The notes: generated from the sequence alone by a model not told the origin. DNA of 15,416 nucleotides from Deltaproteobacteria bacterium (GCA_009668925.1 SBEK01000093.1:1-15416), one strand, 5' to 3'; positions 8,001 to 14,797 are shown, counted from the first letter of the stretch. Numbers and translations are program-made.

Positions 8001-8852
8001 ATGAATGAATTAGGGGATGTCACCGTCCGTCAAATGAATCAGGAAGACGTTCGTCTGGCCGTGGAGTGGGCCGCCCGGGAAGGCTGGAACCCGGGTCTGC
8101 ACGATGCCGAGTGTTTTTATGCGGCGGACCCCAACGGATTTTTCGTCGCCTGGCAAAAAGGCGAGCCGGCGGGATGCCTGTCGGCGGTGGCCTACGATAA
8201 GCATTTTGCCTTTGCCGGATTTTACATCGTGAAACCCGAATGGCGCAGCCACGGTATCGGCCATCAGCTCGTCCGGAAAGCTACGGCGTACCTCGGCAGG
8301 CGCACGGTCGGCAACGATGCAGTCGTGGCCCAGCAGGAAACCTATCGGCAATTGGGTTTTGTCACGGCTTACCGCAATATCCGGTATCAAGGAGTCGGTC
8401 TGCAAAGTGAGAAGAATGTTCCCGAAATTGTCGACCTGCGCACGATTCCGTTCGGCGATGTCGCCGTTTACGATCGCGGCCTGTTTCCGGCGGACCGCGC
8501 CGCCTTTCTTAATTGCTGGATCAATCAGCCGGACAGTACGGCCCTGGGCTATCTGCAGAACGGGAAGTTATCCGGATACGGGGCCATCCGGAAATGCCGG
8601 CAGGGTTACAAGATCGGGCCGCTGTTTGCCGATCATGAAGAAATTGCCGGGAGCATCTTCCGGGCTCTGATCGCCGCCGTGCCGGGCGAAGAATATTTTC
8701 TGGATATCCCCGAGCCCAATGCTGCCGCCTGCGCGCTCGTCCGCCGCCACGCCCTGTCGATGGTTTTTGAAACCGCCCGCATGTATCTGGGCGAAGCCCC
8801 TTCGTTGCCTCTGGAGAAGATATTCGGCGTAACCAGCTTCGAGCTGGGTTAG
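8001..8852 (+). CDS. GNAT-family N-acetyltransferase, two-domain (YitH-like)
   Basis: Probable acetyl-CoA-dependent acetyltransferase. The N-terminal GNAT domain (about 7-135) carries the acetyl-CoA pyrophosphate loop RSHGIG at 82-87 and ends in TYRQLGF at 114-120, the usual last part of this fold. The C-terminal half (about 145-283) resembles the second, degenerate GNAT domain of YitH-type proteins, with GYGAIRKC at 192-199 and IGPLFAD at 205-211. It starts 24 bases after the flavoenzyme stop and so is probably co-transcribed. The ribosome-binding site is weak (AAGTGA 7 bases upstream). Substrate is unknown; a link to the two upstream oxidoreductases is guilt by association only. Confidence 0.8.
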   Translation: MNELGDVTVRQMNQEDVRLAVEWAAREGWNPGLHDAECFYAADPNGFFVAWQKGEPAGCLSAVAYDKHFAFAGFYIVKPEWRSHGIGHQLVRKATAYLGRRTVGNDAVVAQQETYRQLGFVTAYRNIRYQGVGLQSEKNVPEIVDLRTIPFGDVAVYDRGLFPADRAAFLNCWINQPDSTALGYLQNGKLSGYGAIRKCRQGYKIGPLFADHEEIAGSIFRALIAAVPGEEYFLDIPEPNAAACALVRRHALSMVFETARMYLGEAPSLPLEKIFGVTSFELG

Positions 8853-8914
8853 CCTGTGCGTTTGCGGCCCGGCAATTGCCCGTCTTGGGCGGGACACTCA
8901 CTGCCCTTTTTGTT

Positions 8915-8932
8915 GACGACCGAAAGGCCGTC
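8915..8932. terminator. Possible bidirectional hairpin between convergent genes
   Basis: GACG-A-CC and GG-C-CGTC pair around a GAAA loop, with one internal mismatch, in the 86-base gap between the acetyltransferase gene and the oppositely oriented NosL-like gene. No good T-run adjoins it on either strand (CCTTTTTG precedes it on the + strand), so termination is only a guess based on its place between converging genes. Confidence 0.3.
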
Positions 8933-8938
8933 CCTATT

Positions 8939-9421
8939 TCAGGGATTGTCCAGAGCGTGGATCAATTTCAAGCTGACATCCTGGAAGCGAACAATTTTTT
9001 TGCCTTTATGCTCTTTCTGAAATTTTTGAGCAGCGGCCTTTTTAGCAAAGGGGATGGGTTCGTGGCCCATCGGCCCGTAGACGTCGCTCCAGATGACATA
9101 GTGCGCGCTTAAGGCATCCACCTCTGTTCTGGAGGCGTAGTCCTTCACGAGGATTTTGCCGATAGAATCCCTGCTTTTGGCGGAATTGTATTTTTTTAAA
9201 TCAAGATAGTATTTGAACAGGCACTTCGCGCCGCAAAAAACGGCCGGCGCGTCTGCGTCCTTAAACTCCACGGTCGCGTTCCACTTGGCAAACATGTCCA
9301 CGTACATATTGCAAACGGGACACCTCTCTCTCGAAGAAGCGGATGCTTCTCCCGCAACTGCCGCAGCCGCTGCCAAAGCAACAAAACAGATAATCATCAA
9401 GACACAAAATATTTTCTTCAT
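8939..9421 (-). CDS. NosL-like periplasmic protein
   Basis: NosL is a Cu(I)-binding accessory protein of nitrous oxide reductase, and NosL-like domains occur beside many envelope transport genes. A signal peptide covers residues 1-24. The family motif CPVCNMYV is at 34-41 (usually CPVCGM), a second pair FCGAKC is at 62-67, and GPMGHEPIPF at 116-125 matches the conserved late motif. Most NosL proteins are lipoproteins, but here no proper lipobox is seen: the only cysteines in the signal region, C6 and C12, are poorly placed. GGGAG lies 5 bases before the ATG. It is last in the - strand cluster, 237 bases after the ATPase gene. No nosZ is present, so a role in N2O reduction is not indicated; metal binding by the Cys/Met residues is inferred. 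Confidence 0.8.
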   Translation of the reverse strand: MKKIFCVLMIICFVALAAAAAVAGEASASSRERCPVCNMYVDMFAKWNATVEFKDADAPAVFCGAKCLFKYYLDLKKYNSAKSRDSIGKILVKDYASRTEVDALSAHYVIWSDVYGPMGHEPIPFAKKAAAQKFQKEHKGKKIVRFQDVSLKLIHALDNP

Positions 9422-9465
9422 CTCTTCTCCCGTCCGGATTTCCGCCCGGTCTCAAGGCGCTGGTG

Positions 9466-9597
9466 CCTGCTTGCATAAATCCGCCTCCTGTCATTTCGAC
9501 CGGAGGGAGAAATCTTAAGATCCCTCGCCTGCGCTCGGGACATGGGTTTCTCAGCCACTTCGTTTCTTCGAAATGACATCTATTTTATGCAAGTAGG
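9466..9597. repeat. Nested palindromic element splitting the operon
   Basis: Two sets of inverted arms are nested. The outer pair is TTGCATAAA (9471-9479) with TTTATGCAA (9584-9592), extending imperfectly to 9466 and 9597. The inner pair is TGTCATTTCGA (9489-9499) with TCGAAATGACA (9568-9578), an 11-bp match enclosing a 68-base centre. It carries no ORF of its own and fills most of the 237-base space between the ATPase and NosL-like genes. The TGTCATTTCGA-type ends resemble dispersed short palindromic repeats of anaerobic bacteria, suggesting a MITE-like insertion. Copy number must be tested in the genome. Confidence 0.7.
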
Positions 9598-9658
9598 TAT
9601 TAGTTCCTTTTCTCTTCTCGCGGTCTCGCCCAGCCGTCGGATTCAGCGCGACCGCACC

Positions 9659-10384
9659 TCACGGCGCAGCCGGAGCGTTGCCTGCCCGAGATGCGACCTG
9701 CGAAATCCGGCCGTCCTTCATTTCCAGTATTCTGTCCGCCTGGCGGGCCAATTCCTGATTGTGCGTCACCATTACGATGGTGAGGCCCACGCTTTTATTG
9801 AGCTCGCGGAGCACCTCAACAATCTCGGCGGACCGCTTCGTGTCCAGGTTCCCTGTCGGCTCGTCGGCCAGCAGAATCTCCGGCTTGTTCACCATGGCCC
9901 TGGCGATCGCCACCCGCTGCATTTCGCCGCCCGAAATCTGGCCCGGAAGGTGATCCTGGCGATTGTCAATCCCGAGCAGCTTCAGGAGTTTGGGCGCCTC
10001 CTCCTGCGCGCCGGGCTTGCAATAGAAGGTGAGGGGCAGCACCACATTCTCCAGAACCGTCAGCGTCGGAATGAGATAGAAATTCTGGAAGATGTAGCCG
10101 TAGGCTTCCCGCCTGATTCGGGTCAGATCGCGCTCAGAAAGGCGCTTCCCTTTCCCGAAGATGGGCCGGCCGGCCAAACGGAGTTCGCCCGCAGTCGGAT
10201 TATCGAGGCACCCCAACAGATTGATGAGCGTGGTCTTGCCCGATCCCGAAGGGCCGATGATGGAAATAAACTCGCCTTTGTGGATCTGAAAGGAAACATG
10301 ATTGACGGAAATGATTTCTTCTATGCCCCGGTGATAGATTTTCGTCAGGTCGCGGACCTCAATGGCTGTATTGTTTTCGCTCAT
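9659..10384 (-). CDS. ABC transporter ATPase, MacB/LolD type
   Basis: Cytoplasmic ATP-hydrolysing subunit partnered with the FtsX-type permease just upstream. Visible motifs are Walker A GPSGSGKTT at 44-52, the Q-loop glutamine Q100, signature SGGEMQRVAIARA at 151-163, Walker B ILLADEP at 170-176 followed by TGNLD, and the switch histidine H208. Length 241 is normal for LolD and stand-alone MacB-type ATPases. Its ATG overlaps the permease stop by 4 bases (ATGA), which indicates translational coupling. This class usually works by mechanotransmission on periplasmic substrates rather than by moving solute through the membrane. The C-terminal tail (from about 232) is short and Ala-rich. Confidence 0.92.
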   Translation of the reverse strand: MSENNTAIEVRDLTKIYHRGIEEIISVNHVSFQIHKGEFISIIGPSGSGKTTLINLLGCLDNPTAGELRLAGRPIFGKGKRLSERDLTRIRREAYGYIFQNFYLIPTLTVLENVVLPLTFYCKPGAQEEAPKLLKLLGIDNRQDHLPGQISGGEMQRVAIARAMVNKPEILLADEPTGNLDTKRSAEIVEVLRELNKSVGLTIVMVTHNQELARQADRILEMKDGRISQVASRAGNAPAAP

Positions 10385-11574
10385 CGGCTGGCCTCCCCGC
10401 GGATGGCTTCAAGCGGCCGGATTCGGCCGGCGCGCCAGGCCGGATAAACGCCGCTCACCAAACCGATGCAGAGAATTCCGAGAAGCGTGATGAGAATCAG
10501 CTGGAGATCAATGGCCACCAGCCCCCCGCCCGGTGCATACGGCAGAACGCCGCGGATCACGACGTCCGTGACGCGCGACAGGATCAGCGCCAGGATGATG
10601 CCGATGACGCCCCCCGCCGCGCACAGAATCAACGTCTCCATCCAGATCAGCGTGAAGATGTCCCGGGGCATGGCGCCGATCGTTTTCAAGATGCCGATCT
10701 CCTGGAATCTTTCCCAGACCGACGTCAGGATGGTGTTGATCACGCCGACCATGGCGATCAAAATGGCGATGATGGCGATCGACAGCACCATGATCTTCGC
10801 GGTGGAAATGAGCTTCATGATGGTCTGCTTCACCTGCTCCAGGCTGACGATCTGGACATCGGGGAGCTTATAGAGCTTGTCTTCCAGGCGGGTGCTGTCC
10901 GCGCCTTTTTTCAGTTTGATGCCGATGGTTGTAATCTCCGTCGGTCTTTCGAAAATCTTTTGCACCGTTTTCAGCGGCACGAAGATGGTTCCGTCGTCCT
11001 GCGTCCCGGTTCGCTCCAGAATGCCCACCACCTTGAACTTGACGTTCTTTTCGGGCATCAGGATCATGTCGCCGACTTCGCGCTGCTCCAGTTCGGCGGC
11101 TTCAAACCCCATGACCACTTCGAAGGCGTTGAGATCGGTGAACCACTTTCCCTGTTTGAATTTCAAAAAAGGTTTCATTTCGGCGAAGCTCACCGGATCA
11201 ATTCCGAAGTATCCGGCGACACCGCCGCTTTCTCCTTTGTTCGGATCAAAGACCGCCGACATGAAAATCGGCGTTATTTTTTCGACTTCCGGCTCCTTCA
11301 TGATGTCTTTCATGATGGACTCATCCATATAGCGCAGGCCGGTTCCGCCTTTCAGCATCAGCGTGGCCGCTTCGTACGGGCAGCCCTTGGCCATGATCAT
11401 CAGCTCATAGCCCATATTGTCGATGTCGCGGTTGAGCGAATTTTCATACCCCCGGTTGAACCCGAGCAGGCTCACCAGAACCCAGGCGGACAGGGCGATC
11501 CCCATGATGGTTAAAATCGTGCGGACCCTTTTGCGCAGCAGATTTTTATAAGCGACTTGAAATTTAGTGATCAT
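10381..11574 (-). CDS. MacB/FtsX-family ABC permease with CPYEA motif
   Basis: Inner-membrane subunit with the four-helix FtsX/MacB plan. TM1 is at about 19-40, a large periplasmic domain at 41-260, then TMs at about 262-284, 309-333 and 357-378, with the short cytoplasmic motif ERFQEIGILKTIGA at 288-301 that typically contacts the ATPase. The family's PAWRAGRIRPLEAIR end is present. The periplasmic domain contains KGCPYEA at 63-69, with a single cysteine (C65) shortly after TM1. Such a motif is absent from MacB and LolC/E as I know them and may mark a subfamily that works with NosL-like proteins. It overlaps both neighbours by 4 bases. Substrate unknown; no MacA-like adaptor gene is in the window. 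Confidence 0.9.
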   Translation of the reverse strand: MITKFQVAYKNLLRKRVRTILTIMGIALSAWVLVSLLGFNRGYENSLNRDIDNMGYELMIMAKGCPYEAATLMLKGGTGLRYMDESIMKDIMKEPEVEKITPIFMSAVFDPNKGESGGVAGYFGIDPVSFAEMKPFLKFKQGKWFTDLNAFEVVMGFEAAELEQREVGDMILMPEKNVKFKVVGILERTGTQDDGTIFVPLKTVQKIFERPTEITTIGIKLKKGADSTRLEDKLYKLPDVQIVSLEQVKQTIMKLISTAKIMVLSIAIIAILIAMVGVINTILTSVWERFQEIGILKTIGAMPRDIFTLIWMETLILCAAGGVIGIILALILSRVTDVVIRGVLPYAPGGGLVAIDLQLILITLLGILCIGLVSGVYPAWRAGRIRPLEAIRGEASR

Positions 11575-12245
11575 TTTTTCGGCCCCTCCCCGGAAGGCGC
11601 GGCGGATGATGCGGAATAAACAAACTCATCCATCAGAATCAGATTTTTCTTCGTGGCCCGCAGGGCCGCCAGAAAATCGACCTGGGCCTCCGGCGCCGGA
11701 TTCCTGATCGCTTCCACCTTTCCGGTTGCTTTTCCGGAGACGACGTCATAGTTTGCAAAGTCTTTGACCGTGAGGCCGACAAACTGCTTTCCGAACTTGG
11801 CGTCGCGGAGCTTTCCGGCATACTGGCTGGTCATCTTCTGAATGTAGAACCCTTTGATTGTCCCCTGGAGATCCAACACCAGGAAAACCTGGATGCCTCC
11901 GTACTGGCCTTTCTGGTTGACGCCGTGGATGTAGCCGATTTTCTTCTTGCCGGAGAATATCTCGTAGATCGTATACGGGACATCGATGGTCTCAAAGAGG
12001 CCCCGGAATTTGTCGCCGAGTCGGCCTTCCACCGTGGCGAGAAGCTTCTCTCCGCCTTTTTTCAGGATGGAGGTATAGACGGTCTTATATCCTGACGACT
12101 CCGGAAACAGCCTTGCGACGTCGCGGTCCGGGTCGTTGAGATCGCAGCCGACCGCGCCCCAGGCCCCCGTGTAGCAGGCGAGGACAAAGAATGCGGCGAT
12201 CATCAGAAGACGGAAAAACGTTTTGCCTTGATTAAACAGATTCAT
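11571..12245 (-). CDS. Exported FMN-binding-like domain protein
   Basis: A 224-residue exported protein. The N-terminal hydrophobic segment (about 10-30) is a signal sequence; VLAC ending at C24 or AVGC ending at C34 could be a lipobox, but neither is ideal. The central part, with YEIFSGKKKIGYIHG, IQVFLVLDLQGTIKGFYIQ and KFGKQFVGL, has the strand pattern of FMN_bind domains found in NqrC, RnfG and the periplasmic part of NosR. Where those have SGAT, which binds or covalently carries FMN, this one reads SGKAT at 170-174, so cofactor binding is uncertain. The frame is open to a GTG at 12251, but GAAGG 5 bases upstream supports ATG 12245. It starts 12 bases after the barrel gene and overlaps the permease by 4 bases. 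It may be a redox or scaffold partner of the ABC unit. Confidence 0.6.
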   Translation of the reverse strand: MNLFNQGKTFFRLLMIAAFFVLACYTGAWGAVGCDLNDPDRDVARLFPESSGYKTVYTSILKKGGEKLLATVEGRLGDKFRGLFETIDVPYTIYEIFSGKKKIGYIHGVNQKGQYGGIQVFLVLDLQGTIKGFYIQKMTSQYAGKLRDAKFGKQFVGLTVKDFANYDVVSGKATGKVEAIRNPAPEAQVDFLAALRATKKNLILMDEFVYSASSAAPSGEGPKK

Positions 12246-12256
12246 AGTCACCTTCT

Positions 12257-13273
12257 TTAAATGGGCAGATAATAATACAATTGAAAGATCACCGTGCTGT
12301 CATTCAGGATGTGGTCATACGTATACCCCAGACGCGCCGTCAAATTTGACGTAACCTGGCTCGATGCGCAAAACGCCAGCTGATAATTTTCTTCATCGCC
12401 GAACTTCCAGTAGGACGGCTGCGCTTCCAGCTTGAGCCTTCCTTCCTGATCGACATTGATGCCGAAGCGATAGGACAGAGCCAGCGTGCTTCGGTCCAGC
12501 CATGTGCCGACATAGAAATCCAGGCGGTGTTCGAGATTGTTGCGCAGGACGGTCAGATCCAGGCCGGCCATCTTCATCGCCAGGGGTTCCGGATCGCGGA
12601 GCCGGTAGCCCATGGTGTCCAGCGTTTTGCCGTAGCCCAGCGAGAATCCGAGGTTGAAATTGTCCTGGCTTTGCACGCCGTAGGAAATGCGCGCGGCCGT
12701 CATGTAATTGCCCTTGGCATAAACGGGCATCCCGGAGCCGGTGGTGACGCTGGCCGATACGTCGCCCCAGGAGAAGTCCCGGTAAAGCCCGGCGCCCCAG
12801 TCGCGGTCATAGCCGAACCCCTGGATGGCCAGAGTTCTCAGGATGAGGCCGTGGCTGTCAAAATAAGACGACAGCCCGAAAGCGGGGCGGTTGTGTCCCC
12901 CCCACACATAAGCTACGGGGGTTTTCACTTTCAGATAGGCGTTGTAGATTTGCGGCTCCAGCCGGTACTTGCCGGGGTTCTCGGTGCTGTCGTACGGCTT
13001 CTCGGCGGGATTGTCTTCCGATAAGGCCAGACGCGCCTGGAGGGCCACGGTGGCAAAGTCGCCGGTCTCCCCCGAAAAGCGCTTCAGGAAGTCGAATCCC
13101 AGACTGGGCTTCTGCATTTCGGCATCCGGGTTCATGGAATAGAAAACCGCCCGCTTGACCGCGGTGGAATATCCGGCGATCCCCTGCGCTTCAAAATAAA
13201 GCAGATGGTCGGCGGCCTGGGCCGCGGCGGCGACAAACAACAGACTTAAGGATAAAATGATTTTTTTATACAT
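12257..13273 (-). CDS. Outer-membrane beta-barrel protein
   Basis: A 338-residue protein with a signal peptide (1-21, ending AQAA). It is followed by regularly alternating hydrophobic/polar stretches rich in Tyr, Phe and Gly and ending in FQLYYYLPI, the layout of a porin-like barrel. Examples of strands are AYLKVKTPVAYVWG, ASVTTGSGMP, ARISYGVQ and ARLGYTY. I do not recognise a specific family and see no TolC-type coiled-coil region. The ATG at 13273 is chosen; the adjacent TTG would add one residue. It overlaps the stop of the preceding gene by 8 bases, so its translation is probably coupled to it. Within the operon it could be the outer-membrane partner or a passive channel. Confidence 0.7.
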   Translation of the reverse strand: MYKKIILSLSLLFVAAAAQAADHLLYFEAQGIAGYSTAVKRAVFYSMNPDAEMQKPSLGFDFLKRFSGETGDFATVALQARLALSEDNPAEKPYDSTENPGKYRLEPQIYNAYLKVKTPVAYVWGGHNRPAFGLSSYFDSHGLILRTLAIQGFGYDRDWGAGLYRDFSWGDVSASVTTGSGMPVYAKGNYMTAARISYGVQSQDNFNLGFSLGYGKTLDTMGYRLRDPEPLAMKMAGLDLTVLRNNLEHRLDFYVGTWLDRSTLALSYRFGINVDQEGRLKLEAQPSYWKFGDEENYQLAFCASSQVTSNLTARLGYTYDHILNDSTVIFQLYYYLPI

Positions 13274-13745
13274 CAAAGTTATACCGCCCCATAAAGATCG
13301 GTTTGCCGTCTTTGATCACGGTGAGTCTGATCTCCCAATCGCCCGGCATCACGATGCTGATCGGCAGGAGATAGTCACCTTTTTTGGACAAGGTAAACGC
13401 CCGGTCTCCCGTTTCATGGGCGCCGCTCATGGACGGCATTCCTGAATCCGCCTTCACCTGAAAAGAGGTATCTTTTTTGCCCGCAGCGTCAAAAATCTCC
13501 ACTTTCATAATCACGGTGCCCAGCTTCGGCTTTTTATCGAAGCCGTAAACCAGAGTATACCCGCTGCCGATCGGCACCTTCTTGCCCGGCGCCGGCATGG
13601 GGGCAAAGACGGGCTTCTGTGCGTCTGCCTTTTCTTTGCCGCTTTTGGCCATCCCCGAATGATCCGCGGCCAGCACGAATTGCCCCGGATAAAACGAGAC
13701 CAGCAAGGAAAGAACAATAAGAGAAAACTTGATGATATGAGCCAT
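13266..13745 (-). CDS. FixH/YtkA-like small periplasmic protein
   Basis: First gene of the envelope operon, 159 residues. A signal peptide covers about 1-27 (cleavage near VLAA before DHSG). A short Lys-rich linker leads into a single beta-sandwich-like domain, about 58-159. The loop SGMPSMSGAH at 101-110, rich in Met and His, and the later MPGDWEIRLTV at 133-143 match the pattern of FixH/YtkA-like domains, several of which sit beside copper or cytochrome-oxidase genes. The frame is open to an ATG at 13766, but that start has no ribosome-binding site. AAGGAG at 13760-13755 is 9 bases before the ATG at 13745, which then leads straight into the signal peptide. Metal binding by the Met/His loop is inference. 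Confidence 0.65.
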   Translation of the reverse strand: MAHIIKFSLIVLSLLVSFYPGQFVLAADHSGMAKSGKEKADAQKPVFAPMPAPGKKVPIGSGYTLVYGFDKKPKLGTVIMKVEIFDAAGKKDTSFQVKADSGMPSMSGAHETGDRAFTLSKKGDYLLPISIVMPGDWEIRLTVIKDGKPIFMGRYNFDV

Positions 13746-13805
13746 GGCCCCAATCTCCTTTTTCATTTTTTTCGCTAAGAAATTACGTCATCATACAGGA
13801 TTATA

Positions 13806-13832
13806 ATTATACTGAGTAGCCGGAGCGGTCAA
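13806..13832 (-). promoter_or_regulatory. Predicted promoter of the envelope operon
   Basis: Read on the - strand: TTGACC (13832-13827), 15 bases, then TATAAT (13811-13806), a perfect -10 box; a second TATAAT follows at 13805-13800. It would start transcription about 50 bases before the first operon gene. The spacer is 2 bases short of the optimum. The sequence CCGGAGCGGT (+ strand 13820-13829) covers part of the -35 box and spacer, and the same 10-mer recurs at 14271-14280, so a repressor site is possible. Confidence 0.55.
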
Positions 13833-14237
13833 TCATAGTAAAATTAGGGGATAATCGTAGGCATTACCTACCGATATTATCAAGGCCAATGCACTGTCCT
13901 TTTCACTTTCAAAAAAGAATCGCTGATTTATCGCTGATCGTTCGAGATATACCGGCAAATAGCGGCCAGTCGACATTTCATGCAATAAGCGAGTGAACTA
14001 ATATTGCGTCTTTCGGGATTCAATCCCCAACCTGAGACCTTCTTTTAGATCATCAAGAAATAATTGAATTTTCGTATCAAAAGGACTATCATGCCGCCCA
14101 TTGGAGAAACGGATGAACTGCTTGCCCGACCGGTTTAAAAAGAATGTGGTTTCCCTAAGCCAGCTTTCGATCAGCATGAATTTCCGGAACCGAAGGTAGA
14201 ATCCGATTCATCCGTGAACTTCTGTCAATGCAGACAT
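13833..14237 (-). pseudogene. Possible decayed gene with two in-frame stops
   Basis: On the - strand one frame stays open for 134 codons except for two stops. ATG 14237 gives 9 residues and a TGA (14210-14208). Then 69 open codons run to a TAG at 14000-13998, including ATG 14177 followed by MLIESWLRETTFF and a run through LFLDDLKEGLRLGIE. After that 54 codons continue (FTRLLHEMSTGRYLPV onward) to a TGA at 13835-13833. The composition looks protein-like, and each stop is one base away from a sense codon (TAG from TGG, TGA from CGA). No start has a ribosome-binding site. I do not recognise the family. Alternatives: a real 59-residue protein from ATG 14177, or chance openness in AT-rich DNA. Confidence 0.33.
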
Positions 14238-14265
14238 TTTTGATCAAAATATTCAAAAAGCAGTA

Positions 14266-14284
14266 AAATACCGGAGCGGTATTT
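14266..14284. promoter_or_regulatory. Perfect dyad AAATACCG-GAG-CGGTATTT (operator-like)
   Basis: A perfect 8-bp inverted repeat with a 3-base centre. Its core ACCG-N3-CGGT recurs at 14391-14401 and, degenerate, at 13820-13829. The length and symmetry suit a dimeric DNA-binding protein. It lies 156 bases before the 107-residue gene. Confidence 0.5.
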
Positions 14285-14309
14285 GCTGGGTATTAAGGAC
14301 CTTTTGCTG

Positions 14310-14330
14310 ATACGGTAATTTATACTGTAT
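14310..14330. promoter_or_regulatory. Imperfect 21-base dyad, ATACGGTA / TACTGTAT arms
   Basis: The 8-base arms match at 7 of 8 positions around an ATTTA centre. The half-sites resemble those of the ACCG-N3-CGGT dyads but with wider spacing. It lies 110 bases upstream of the 107-residue gene. It could be a second regulator site or a promoter-proximal AT-rich element. Confidence 0.35.
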
Positions 14331-14389
14331 TGATTTTCAAGACGTTTTTTTTAGCGGCTGAAAGGTGTTTTGCAGTCGGAATCGGATTT

Positions 14390-14402
14390 TACCGGTGCGG
14401 TA
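14390..14402. promoter_or_regulatory. Dyad TACCG-GTG-CGGTA near the start of the 107-residue gene
   Basis: A perfect 5-bp dyad with the same 3-base spacing as the site at 14266-14284. It ends 37 bases before the start codon and abuts TATATT (14401-14406), where a -10 box might lie. This position would suit repression of the downstream gene, possibly by its own product. No convincing -35 box is visible. Confidence 0.45.
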
Positions 14403-14439
14403 TATTAATTGTTATGCATATTGAAGGAAGGAGCATGAA

Positions 14440-14763
14440 ATGAATCAGTCAAGAACACTTATGGGTGTTGGATTCAAATATGAAGGCTCGCTGGATAAAG
14501 AACTGGTAATTCGAAAAAATATTGACATTAAAATATCGAAAGCCAACATTGATCTAATAAAGGCAGAGATTATAAAAAGAAGCCCTGTATTAATGGGTGC
14601 CTGTCGGGACAACCCCACCAAAGATTCAATTGGGGAATCTTTACTCCGACAAGGATATTCGCCACAAACTTTAAGCTATGTCATTCCTCTATTAATTGAA
14701 GAAGGTTTTTGTGTGGCTAATGACAGAAAACCTTTTATCATTACAAAAAATAGAAACGCTTAA
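14440..14763 (+). CDS. Small protein with winged-helix-like C-terminal part, unrecognised
   Basis: A 107-residue soluble protein without signal or membrane segments. The N-terminal third is polar (residues 1-35). The rest is predicted mostly helical: IDLIKAEIIKRSP, then DSIGESLLRQGYSPQTLSYVIPLLIEEGF at about 64-92, whose helix-turn-helix-like order ends in a short strand pair (FCVAND, KPFIITK). This is the look of a winged-helix DNA-binding domain, but no family is recognised and no recognition helix can be proven. Start is well supported: AAGGAG at 14428-14433, 6 bases before ATG 14440; the ATG at 14435 hits a stop after two codons. Low GC and isolation after a 0.7-kb gap suggest horizontal acquisition. 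If it is a regulator, the upstream dyads are natural targets. Confidence 0.6.
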   Translation: MNQSRTLMGVGFKYEGSLDKELVIRKNIDIKISKANIDLIKAEIIKRSPVLMGACRDNPTKDSIGESLLRQGYSPQTLSYVIPLLIEEGFCVANDRKPFIITKNRNA

Positions 14764-14773
14764 CAAACACATA

Positions 14774-14797
14774 CACCCGATCGCTACGCTCCGGGTG
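14774..14797. repeat. Stem-loop between the last two genes
   Basis: CACCCG (14774-14779) and CGGGTG (14792-14797) form a 6-bp stem with a 12-base loop, 10 bases after the stop of the 107-residue gene. No T-run follows. It is a GC-rich island in AT-rich DNA and may be a repeat fragment or a weak terminator. Confidence 0.35.

Noticed and set aside
9542..10447. A 301-codon + strand frame opposite the ABC ATPase.
   Set aside because: The - strand ATPase has all Walker, signature and switch motifs; the + frame has no domain and is its shadow.
13850..13881. Imperfect palindrome GATAATCGTAGG ... CCTACCGATATTATC.
   Set aside because: The arms need several bulges to pair and the sequence lies inside the possible pseudogene; only GTAGG/CCTAC is perfect.
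14176..14237. The in-frame TGA at 14210-14208 considered as a selenocysteine codon.
   Set aside because: The downstream fold is weak and asymmetric, no ribosome-binding site precedes the ATG, and a second stop (TAG) breaks the same frame, so decay is simpler.
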